46,668 bases of DNA, from assembly GCA_013289415.1 (NCBI GenBank), contig JABDAB010000007.1, forward strand, positions 1 through 46,668, written 5' to 3'. The position numbers and the translations under genes were made by a program. This document shows, piece after piece, positions 35,239 to 41,708 of the stretch. The notes under the pieces were generated by a model, which worked only from the letters and a program-made list of their open reading frames with translations, made no database searches and was not told where the DNA came from. Positions within the stretch are counted from its first letter, which is position 1, and each line of letters opens with the position of its first letter. The stretch is from Gammaproteobacteria bacterium. Lineage in GTDB: Bacteria; Pseudomonadota; Gammaproteobacteria; Legionellales; Legionellaceae.

Positions 35239-35607
35239 ATGGTCCTTTTCGTCAGAATCCCGGCCGACCCTCAAAAAGATGCAACGTGCCATGCTGAAAT
35301 GAATGCGATTAGAATCGCATCAAAGAAATTAGTAACATATCGGTTAGATTCAACCGTTATATATTGCACTTCAGAACCATGCCCAATGTGTCTGGCTGCC
35401 ATCCATTGGTCTGGCATCAAACAGTGCTATTTTATCGCAGATCGTAAATGTTCTGCTGAATATGGTTTTGATGATAATTTACTATATGAAGAGTTAATAA
35501 AACCAATCTCCAAAAGAAAAACTCCTATTATACAGCAAGTCAATCTTTACGATAATGTAAAGAATTTATTTGAGCGTTGGAAAGAAAAAGGATTACCCTT
35601 GTGTTAA
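35239..35607 (+). pseudogene. guanine/cytidine-type deaminase missing its N-terminus
   Basis: From DATCHAEMNAIRIASKKL on, the protein matches GuaD-like nucleoside deaminases. It has the zinc site HAE, TSEPCPMCLAAIHWSG (PCxxC), and the guanine-deaminase-like block CSAEYGFDDNLLYEELIKPI. About 50 N-terminal residues, including the first strands of the fold, are missing. The ATG used here and the first 11 codons (MVLFVRIPADP) come from the transposon terminal repeat. The truncated product is probably not folded or active, although the active-site motifs are present. Confidence 0.8.
35241..35270. repeat. right terminal inverted repeat of the Tn3-type transposon
   Basis: Exact complement of 29051-29076 over 35241-35266 (starts GGTCCTTTTCGTCAG), plus four outer bases. 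It opens a frame outward into the deaminase remnant. Confidence 0.88.
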
Positions 35608-36134
35608 GCATAAGCGTTTATTCTAAAGACGCGCTAGCTGAATAAGTGAGTATTTTTTTAGCTAGCTCTTTATAGACCTTAGTAAGCACCTGAATAGTTA
35701 ACTTGTAATATATCGATTATGATCGATCAATTGCCAATGCGGGCTGCAGTGGTCCAGAAATTTTGCCGGTTCTGGGCTAGAACCCCTAATGGCTCTGTAC
35801 ATTTATCGATTTTCTTAGAAATTTCTTCTAGTAAATGATTTGCAGAATGGACATCTTCTAAGCCATTGTATTGCTCACTCACTAAATCTGCATGATCCAG
35901 TTTTATTGTGGAAGTCTCAAAATGTGCTCGCATTTAGAACAACATAAATGCTAAAAATGGTGAAAGAAATACTGTGAATAAAAATCAAATCAATAAAATC
36001 TGCGATGCATTTCACTTGGGTACCGTTCTACATGACACCATTCCTATAGGCAGCGGGTTAATTCATAGGATGTGGCATTATTGGGCATGATGGGCGGTTG
36101 CCTTGGATGGTTAGAATTTAATATGACACGCTCA
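35608..36134. other. low-coding gap between deaminase remnant and IS605-type element
   Basis: About 530 bp. It contains an inverted repeat GCTAGCT (35633-35639) with AGCTAGC (35660-35666) around a T-rich loop, one possible small minus-strand gene (35727-35933), and otherwise nothing I can identify. Confidence 0.5.
35727..35933 (-). CDS. possible small hypothetical protein (68 aa)
   Basis: MRAHFETSTIKLDHADLVSE, then HSANHLLEEISKKIDKCTEP and LAQNRQNFWTTAARIGN. The composition is plausible for a soluble helical protein, but there is no family and no clear ribosome site. It may be a remnant of a longer gene broken by the nearby mobile elements. Confidence 0.35.
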   Translation of the reverse strand: MRAHFETSTIKLDHADLVSEQYNGLEDVHSANHLLEEISKKIDKCTEPLGVLAQNRQNFWTTAARIGN

Positions 36135-36159
36135 GTGACATACTCCCACCACCAAACGG

Positions 36160-37386
36160 CTAGGCCGCTCTGGTGGGGGCTTCTTGCGACCTACGTAGAG
36201 AACTCTCCACGCCTTTCGCTGTAGCACTGGCGCTGACCAGTATTGCCACAGAGGGACTCTTTACACCATCACCATGTCCTGGCGAATCAGCTAAACCCAT
36301 GAGACGAATATTTTTCGCCGCATTGATGTCTCTATCATGAATAGTCAAACACGACGGGCATTCCCACTCACGCACGGATAACGGCAGAACCTTGTTATGG
36401 TAGCCGCAGTCATGGCATTGTTTTGAGCTCGGGGCGAATCGATTAATCGTTAACAGGTTTTTGCCGTACCGCTCACACTTGTAAGTTAATACCGTCAAAA
36501 ATTTACCCCAGCTCACATCATGTATCGCACGTGATAACTTGCGATTCTTGACCATTCCCTTGATATGCAAATCTTCAACCGCAAAGCTGGTCGCGTGGTT
36601 TTTGACAGCCAGCTTTGCGGTTTCCTGATGAATAAAGTCATGTCGACGATTGCCCGTCCTTTCATGAAGTAATGCTACTCGACGCCGTTGTTTGGAGCGA
36701 TTAGCCGAACCCTTTTTTTGCCTTGCCCATATTTTTTGCTCTACGCCAAGGCGATAAAGACTTTTTTTCAAAAATTTGGGGTTATCCGTTTTGTTACCTT
36801 CGCTGTCTATCAAAACGTGCGTCAATCCAACATCAAGCCCTAACGTTTGTTCTGCAATAACAGGGGATGCCATAGGCAATGCCAGCTCATCCTCAACCAA
36901 AACACTGGCAAAATAATGTCCCGAAGGGTTGCGTTTGATGGTGACCGTTTTGATTTTTCCCGAAAACTTTCTATGTAGTTTGGTTTTGATTCTTTTGATT
37001 TTTGGCAAATTAATCACACCTGCTTCAGCATCGACCGTCACATGCTGAGGACATTGGAAGGATTGCCAGCCACTGGATTTTTTCTTATAACGAGGAAATT
37101 TTGCACGTCCTCTGAAAAAATTTGCAAAAGCACGATCGAGATTGTCCAGGGACGCCAACAAACTTTGGCTATTGACATCGCATAGCCATGGAAACTCTAT
37201 TTTTTTACTGAACACCATGGCATCTTGAATGGCTCGTTTAGACAAGCTTTTTCCAGTTTCCTGATAATGCTTCTCTTTTGCTGCTAATGCCGAATTGTAC
37301 ACATGTCGCGCACAACCAAAATGACAGGCTAGCTGCGCTGCCTGTGCTTTGGTTGGATAAATGCGATATTTATATGCGTTAAGCAT
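36160..37386 (-). CDS. tnpB: TnpB RNA-guided nuclease (IS605 family)
   Basis: 408 residues, full length. It has the N-terminal HTH_OrfB domain (YKYRIYPTKAQAAQLACHFG), RuvC-I LGLDVGLTHVLID (Asp ~186), RuvC-II FAVEDLHIKGMVKN (Glu ~271), a four-Cys zinc finger CHDCGYHNKVLPLS...CPSC and RuvC-III HDRDINAAKNI (Asp ~350). All catalytic residues are present. TnpB proteins cut DNA guided by a reRNA/omega RNA made from the 3' end of the gene and element end, and help element retention. Here that RNA would lie on the minus strand at about 36130-36260. Divergent from tnpA, 65 bp apart. Confidence 0.95.
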   Translation of the reverse strand: MLNAYKYRIYPTKAQAAQLACHFGCARHVYNSALAAKEKHYQETGKSLSKRAIQDAMVFSKKIEFPWLCDVNSQSLLASLDNLDRAFANFFRGRAKFPRYKKKSSGWQSFQCPQHVTVDAEAGVINLPKIKRIKTKLHRKFSGKIKTVTIKRNPSGHYFASVLVEDELALPMASPVIAEQTLGLDVGLTHVLIDSEGNKTDNPKFLKKSLYRLGVEQKIWARQKKGSANRSKQRRRVALLHERTGNRRHDFIHQETAKLAVKNHATSFAVEDLHIKGMVKNRKLSRAIHDVSWGKFLTVLTYKCERYGKNLLTINRFAPSSKQCHDCGYHNKVLPLSVREWECPSCLTIHDRDINAAKNIRLMGLADSPGHGDGVKSPSVAILVSASATAKGVESSLRRSQEAPTRAA

Positions 37387-37451
37387 CGACGGTAATCCTG
37401 ATAAATGTTAGAGTCATTATCTCTGTCATAAACTTTGGTGTCAATTGAAAA

Positions 37452-37874
37452 ATGCACAAAACAGCTAAAACATATAAAAGCCATTGGAACTGCGTCTACC
37501 AGCTTAAGTATCACTTGGTGTTAGTAACAAAATATAGACACCCATGCTTCACAAAGTTAATCCTTGACCATCTGGAAGAAGTCTGTCGTGAGCAATGCAA
37601 AGGATGGGACATTGAATTGGTTGAATTTGGTGGTGAAGCCGATCATGTTCATTTGCTTTTGGATATGCATCCCAATATCATGCCAAGCCGATTCATTAAT
37701 AGCCTCAAAACCGTCACCAGCCGATTGATTCGCAAAGAATTTGCAACACATCTGGCACAATATTACTGGAAACCCGTGTTATGGTCTCGCGCTTACTGCC
37801 TGATTACCGCAGGTGGTGCGCCAATCGAGATTCTCAAAAAATATATCCAGAATCAAGATCAGCCAAAACAATAA
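37452..37874 (+). CDS. tnpA: IS200/IS605 Y1 transposase TnpA
   Basis: 140 residues, the normal size. HUH motif in GEADHVHLLLDMHPN (about residues 62-68). The tyrosine-bearing helix contains GGAPIEILKKYIQNQ with the catalytic Tyr near 131. It excises and inserts the single-stranded element through its hairpin ends. All key residues are present, so the element may be active. Confidence 0.95.
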   Translation: MHKTAKTYKSHWNCVYQLKYHLVLVTKYRHPCFTKLILDHLEEVCREQCKGWDIELVEFGGEADHVHLLLDMHPNIMPSRFINSLKTVTSRLIRKEFATHLAQYYWKPVLWSRAYCLITAGGAPIEILKKYIQNQDQPKQ

Positions 37875-38017
37875 TGAAGAGGGATAAGTGCTAATGAACG
37901 CTATCCATCGCCACCCAAACGCTACGCGTTCTGGATGGAGAATTCCGCTTACGTTAAGGAATGGTTAAAAAATTAGAATTCCTAGTCAAGTATAGAGAGC
38001 ATTTTATTCAACTTCTT

Positions 38018-38045
38018 TTGTGCTCGAAGTAAAATCAATTATAAT
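38018..38045 (+). promoter_or_regulatory. promoter before the 185-aa gene
   Basis: TTGTGC (38018-38023), 16-bp spacer, perfect TATAAT (38040-38045), 27 bp upstream of the ATG at 38073. The ribosome site is GGGGGA. Confidence 0.65.
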
Positions 38046-38072
38046 GCTTAAAATTTTCACGGGGGACTAATC

Positions 38073-38630
38073 ATGAATAATGAGATGATGAATATTAATC
38101 GAGTATATGAAGATATAGAGAAATTATCTCTGTTTGATTTAAAGCGACTGTCTTCCGCTATTTATAATTTATTGGACGATCCAAAAAGAAACATAGCCGT
38201 TAAGCGCCACCTTAAAATTGGGATGACCATTTATTATGAGTCTTCCGAACAAGAAATGATTGAAGCAATTATCCTAGATGTTAGAAAAACAATGGCCACC
38301 GTTCGAAATGTTGATGATAATCGTCGATGGGATATTTACCTATTTTCTATTAATCTGAATGGAAAAGACTTGGTTGTTTCACCAAAACGGAAATCAGGAA
38401 GTCTAGATAGAAATTCATTAAGAATTGGCGATCGAGTTGGATACAGATCAAATGTTGGAAATGATGTGTTTGGTGTGATTAAAAAATTAAACCCTAAAAA
38501 AGCCATTGTAATAATAAATGATGGTCAAATATGGCATGTTCCATACAGTATTCTTTTTTTAGTCATGGATGGTGTTTCAATGAGTTCAACTGGTTGTTTA
38601 TTAATTGAAGGAGAAGTGGTTAATAATTAA
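38073..38630 (+). CDS. hypothetical protein with two SH3/KOW-like repeats
   Basis: 185 residues. An N-terminal helical segment (EDIEKLSLFDLKRLSSAIYN) is followed by two similar small-barrel repeats: LKIGMTIYYESSEQ...ATVRNVDDNRRWDIYLFSI and LRIGDRVGYRSNVG...AIVIINDGQIWHVPYSILF. The pattern G-D-x-V...A-x-V...W-x-V-x-x-x-x-L is that of KOW/SH3-like nucleic-acid or protein-binding barrels. It has its own strong promoter and ribosome site and lies 70 bp before the hairpin cluster of module B, which suggests but does not prove that it belongs to the module. Confidence 0.7.
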   Translation: MNNEMMNINRVYEDIEKLSLFDLKRLSSAIYNLLDDPKRNIAVKRHLKIGMTIYYESSEQEMIEAIILDVRKTMATVRNVDDNRRWDIYLFSINLNGKDLVVSPKRKSGSLDRNSLRIGDRVGYRSNVGNDVFGVIKKLNPKKAIVIINDGQIWHVPYSILFLVMDGVSMSSTGCLLIEGEVVNN

Positions 38631-38699
38631 TTAATTTCAGATTATATGATTTATTGGACTTTGTTTAAGGTCAAAATTTCCTAGTGCCAGATCTGATAC

Positions 38700-38813
38700 T
38701 ATTTGTGATAAATATTACTATCACAAATAATAAATAGCTGCTAAAAGATGGATTTCCGCAGCGGTGTTGCGGAAATTACTAAAATAAGTAAAATCTCCAA
38801 CGAGCTATTGGAG
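38700..38813. repeat. left border hairpin cluster of module B
   Basis: Hairpin 1 is ATTTGTGATA (38701-38710) with TATCACAAAT (38719-38728), perfect. Hairpin 2 is TTTCCGCA (38753-38760) with TGCGGAAA (38768-38775). Hairpin 3 is CTCCAA (38795-38800) with TTGGAG (38808-38813). Same order, spacing and linking sequence as 25896-25996. Hairpin 3 keeps its position and flanks (TTACT...AAAT / AAAT) but uses an unrelated stem sequence, as if structure rather than sequence were kept. It could be a structured leader RNA of yhcG, a recombination site, or both. Confidence 0.75.
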
Positions 38814-38857
38814 AAATAAGTGTAATCATCAAACAGATTCGTCGCAGGACACTACAC

Positions 38858-39871
38858 ATGAAAAAACAATTAAAAAATAATTACGAAAGTGACTTTGATG
38901 AAATTCATCAGATGATTACTACTGCCAAATCAAAAGTTTGGCAGCAAGTGAATCACGCCCTGATTTTACTTTATTGGGACATCGGTTCTTATATTAGTAA
39001 AAAAATAAAGTCTGATAATTGGGGGAAGCGTATTGTTGAGGAGTTGGCGGGATACATTAGCTCTCAGCACTTATCTTTACAGGGTTTTTCAGCTAGAAAC
39101 CTATGGCGCATGAAGAAATTTTATGAGACATATGTTAATAATGAAATACTGTCAGCACTGCTGACAGAAATTACCTGGACAAATCATTTGCACATTTTGT
39201 CTAAAACAAAGTCGATTGAAGAAAAAGAATTTTATTTGCGTTTAGCTATCAAGAACCGTTACCCCGAAAGGGATTTTGCAAGACTAATCGATACTGGAAC
39301 ATTTGAACGAACAGTACTTGCCGATCAAAAACTGTCAGCAGCGCTGACAGAATTACCAAATAGTAAGGGACTGTTTAAGGACAGTTATGTTTTTGAATTT
39401 TTAAATTTACCTGATAATCACTTGGAAGGCGATCTGCGACGTGCTTTAGTACAAAATTTAAGGAAATTTTTATTGGAATTGGGACCAGATTTTACCTTAA
39501 TGGGAGAAGAGTATCCTATCCAGGTTGGAAATAAAGATTTTAGAATTGATTTACTCATGTTCCACCGCGGATTAAATGCCATGTGTGCATTAGAATTAAA
39601 GATCTCAGAATTTCACCCTTCTCATTTAGGCCAATTACAATTTTATTTAGAGGCATTGGATCGCGACATTAAAAAACCACATGAAAATCCCAGTATTGGA
39701 ATCCTGATTTGCAAAAGTAAAGACGATGAGGTGGTTAAATATGCGATGAATCGCAATATGTCACCAACAATGATTGCTGAATATGAGACAAAGCTCATTA
39801 ATAAAAAACTTTTACAGGAAAAATTACATGAAATTTCTTTATCATTAGAGAATCTAAATGACGAAGAATGA
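38858..39871 (+). CDS. yhcG: DUF1016/YhcG-family PD-(D/E)xK nuclease of module B
   Basis: 337 residues. The DUF1016_N domain has VWQQVNHALILLYWDIGSYI, DNWGKRIVEELAGYIS, FSARNLWRMKKFYETY. The C-terminal nuclease domain has FRIDLLMFHRGLNAMCALEL with Asp ~230 and Glu-x-Lys ~245-247, then KKPHENPSIGILICKSKDDE. It contains two in-frame DNA palindromes (CTGTCAGC...GCTGACAG) read as LSALLTE and LSAALTE. AGGA precedes the ATG. It overlaps the recombinase gene by 14 nt. It belongs to a different YhcG subgroup from module A. Confidence 0.92.
   Translation: MKKQLKNNYESDFDEIHQMITTAKSKVWQQVNHALILLYWDIGSYISKKIKSDNWGKRIVEELAGYISSQHLSLQGFSARNLWRMKKFYETYVNNEILSALLTEITWTNHLHILSKTKSIEEKEFYLRLAIKNRYPERDFARLIDTGTFERTVLADQKLSAALTELPNSKGLFKDSYVFEFLNLPDNHLEGDLRRALVQNLRKFLLELGPDFTLMGEEYPIQVGNKDFRIDLLMFHRGLNAMCALELKISEFHPSHLGQLQFYLEALDRDIKKPHENPSIGILICKSKDDEVVKYAMNRNMSPTMIAEYETKLINKKLLQEKLHEISLSLENLNDEE
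39149..39167. repeat. in-frame palindrome 1 in yhcG B
   Basis: CTGTCAGC (39149-39156) with GCTGACAG (39160-39167), 3-nt loop, flanked AAATA and AAATTA. Read as LSALLTE. A near-identical copy, with the same flanks, lies at 25978-25996 outside any recognised gene. Confidence 0.8.
39332..39350. repeat. in-frame palindrome 2 in yhcG B
   Basis: CTGTCAGC (39332-39339) with GCTGACAG (39343-39350), loop AGC. Same arms as palindrome 1, 183 bp downstream, read in the same frame as LSAALTE. Confidence 0.8.
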
Positions 39872-41111
39872 TCAAAAAAAAACAGTATTACATGAAACAC
39901 CACTGGCAATCTTTGACACAATTCATACTATAAAAAAAATCACATTATCGTCACATATAACTCTAGAATTTGCTAATAATGACTTTAAACTGGCACGAAA
40001 TTTTTTACGAGAGTATGACGGTAATGAGGCAACCTATAATAGTTATCGTCGTGAAGTAGAGCGTATATTACAATGGGCTTGGTTGATTAAAAAAAAATCT
40101 ATTCTAAAGTTGTCTCGCCTTGATATGGAGGAGTATTTAAATTTTTGTAAATCCCCGCCTCTGCATTGGATTACGACAGCAAAAGTACCTCGTTTTATAG
40201 AGCAAGATGGATTACGTGTTCCAAATAGTACATGGAGACCCTTTGTTGTAACAGTAAGTAAAATTGAAGCTCGTCAAGGCATTAATCCAGATCCTAAAGA
40301 ATATTCATTTTCTGATAGAGCCTTTAAAGAAATTTTTTCAGTGCTCGGTAGTTTCTTCAATTACTTGATTATCGAGGGGCTAACAGGACTTAATCCTGTT
40401 TTGCAAATTCGACAAAAAAGTCGTTTTTTACGTAAAAACCAAGGCGCTCCAATTATTCGTCGATTAACTGAATTACAATGGGATTATGTAATTGAGACAG
40501 CCAAACAATTGGCGGCCCAAAATCCTCAAAGGTATGAACGTACTTTATTCATTATGAGTGCGCTTTATGGCATGTATTTACGTATTTCAGAATTGACGGC
40601 TTCTGCGCGATGGGAGCCTAAGATGAATCATTTTTCTAAAGATAATGATGATAATTGGTGGTTTACAACGGTTGGCAAGGGGAATAAACAGCGAAATATT
40701 ACGGTAAGTGATGCGATGCTTGCCTCATTGAAGCGATGGCGAAAGCATTTAAACCTCATTACCCTTCCCTCGCCAGATGATAATTCGCCGTTAATTCCTA
40801 AAGAACGTGGCACAGGTGCTATTTCAAGCACCAACCAAATTCGAAATATTGTTCAATTTTGTTTTGATTATACAGTCAATCGAATGCAAACCGATGGATT
40901 TGTGGAGGAAGCGAATAGCCTTCAATCAGCAACCGTTCATTGGTTAAGGCATACGGGTATTTCAGACGATGTGAAAATTCGTCCGCGCGAGCACGTGCGT
41001 GATGATGCCGGTCATAGTTCATCATTGACGACGGATAAATATATTGATATTGATTTACGTGAACGTCATGCATCAGGGAAGAAGAAGTTAATTGATAAGG
41101 ATGTTACCTAA
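39858..41111 (+). CDS. tyrosine recombinase of module B
   Basis: 417 residues, same architecture as recombinase A. The core-binding domain has TYNSYRREVERILQWAWLIK and RLDMEEYLNFCKSPP. Catalytic residues are Arg in YGMYLRISELTASARWEP (~241), HWLRHTGISDDVKIR (~361-365), AGHSSSLTTDKY with Tyr ~394. The 14-nt overlap with yhcG indicates coupled translation. The close kinship to recombinase A suggests that both act on related sites, for which the hairpins around the modules are candidates. Confidence 0.92.
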   Translation: MTKNDQKKTVLHETPLAIFDTIHTIKKITLSSHITLEFANNDFKLARNFLREYDGNEATYNSYRREVERILQWAWLIKKKSILKLSRLDMEEYLNFCKSPPLHWITTAKVPRFIEQDGLRVPNSTWRPFVVTVSKIEARQGINPDPKEYSFSDRAFKEIFSVLGSFFNYLIIEGLTGLNPVLQIRQKSRFLRKNQGAPIIRRLTELQWDYVIETAKQLAAQNPQRYERTLFIMSALYGMYLRISELTASARWEPKMNHFSKDNDDNWWFTTVGKGNKQRNITVSDAMLASLKRWRKHLNLITLPSPDDNSPLIPKERGTGAISSTNQIRNIVQFCFDYTVNRMQTDGFVEEANSLQSATVHWLRHTGISDDVKIRPREHVRDDAGHSSSLTTDKYIDIDLRERHASGKKKLIDKDVT

Positions 41112-41181
41112 TAGATCTACGTAATCATTTCACTCACGTTCATGCGCGAAAGTTTATTATACTGGCTCAAATTCCTAAACA

Positions 41182-41203
41182 TTCCGCAGCGGGCGCTGCA
41201 AAA
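41182..41203. repeat. right border hairpin of module B
   Basis: GCAGCG (41186-41191) with CGCTGC (41194-41199), 2-nt loop, in the context TTCCGCAGCGGGCGCTGC then AAAAATATTA. It matches the hairpin at 28418-28443 in sequence, loop size and same-side flank. It lies 71 bp after the recombinase stop. The rest of the 41112-41309 gap is AT-rich with no gene. Confidence 0.65.
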
Positions 41204-41309
41204 ATATTAACTTCAAGTCACTTATAAATAAGACTTAATCCGAGAATAATGAGCAAACCTCGTATGTTATTTCGTCTATTGGATCCGCTGTAACCACTGC
41301 TAACAACAG

Positions 41310-41684
41310 TTACGTAAATCTCAAAATAATTCTTTCGGCCTCACGATCATAGTTATCTGCAATTTTTTTAAGAGTAACGGAGAAACGCTGAAATCCCGCA
41401 TTTTCAACTTCTTGAGCTTTTTGCCTAAATTTTATAGCAATTTCTTTTTCTGGCTTTCCAGTAGGATCAATTGGATGAACGCCACGGGAATTCAATACAC
41501 CTAAAATATAACCCTCGCGCATCTTTTCTGTATTCCGAGAATTTAAGGTCTCCGCTACTTTGCAATTAATCCACAATCCACTAGGATCCTTTGGGCAATA
41601 CACTAAAACTTCACCGATATTAATATACGCAACATCGTTAAAAATAGCAAAACCGCTAGATTCATATGTGCTATAGTTAAACAA
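41310..41684 (-). CDS. hypothetical protein
   Basis: 124 residues; no family recognised. The N-terminal half looks beta-rich (FAIFNDVAYINIGEVLVYCP, SGLWINCKVAETLNS), the C-terminal half helical and charged (EKEIAIKFRQKAQEVENAGF, LKKIADNYDREAERIIL). It begins with TTG at 41684 and has no ATG near the start, so it may be N-terminally truncated. Divergent from the ankyrin gene with only 24 bp between. Confidence 0.55.
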   Translation of the reverse strand: MFNYSTYESSGFAIFNDVAYINIGEVLVYCPKDPSGLWINCKVAETLNSRNTEKMREGYILGVLNSRGVHPIDPTGKPEKEIAIKFRQKAQEVENAGFQRFSVTLKKIADNYDREAERIILRFT

Positions 41685-41708
41685 ACATGGATTACTTCTC
41701 TGAATAAA

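Larger units (their letters stand above)
29047..35270. mobile_element. Tn3-family transposon with two passenger genes
   Basis: The unit of ~6.2 kb is bounded by inverted repeats: GGCCGGGATTCTGACGAAAA within 29047-29076 and its complement within 35241-35270. The inner 26 bp are identical and the outer four bases differ partly. It carries a serine resolvase (31542-32120, minus) divergent from a Tn3 transposase (32245-35225, plus), with the presumed res region between them. A methyltransferase and a 435-aa unknown protein are passengers. Target duplications do not match (TCTGA left, TCAAA right), and the two flanks are different broken genes, so the present position results from recombination rather than one clean insertion. 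Confidence 0.88.
36135..37975. mobile_element. IS605-type element (tnpA + tnpB, divergent)
   Basis: It holds the Y1 transposase (37452-37874, plus) and TnpB (36160-37386, minus), back to back. Subterminal imperfect hairpins lie at both ends: CCCACCA (36145-36151) with TGGTGGG (36171-36177), and TCCAT/AACGC (37904-37922) with GCGTT/ATGGA (37926-37939). The two ends share CCAAACG...TCTGG-like text. IS200/IS605 elements make no target duplication; exact ends are estimated to within ~20 bp. A partial copy of tnpB lies at 46449-46668. Confidence 0.85.

Noticed and set aside
29042..35275. Simple single insertion of the Tn3-type transposon into one gene
   Set aside because: The two flanks encode unrelated truncated proteins, and the 5-bp flanks TCTGA and TCAAA do not match.
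36145..36177. Hairpin after tnpB as an intrinsic terminator
   Set aside because: It lacks a T-run and matches the subterminal hairpin expected at an IS605 end.
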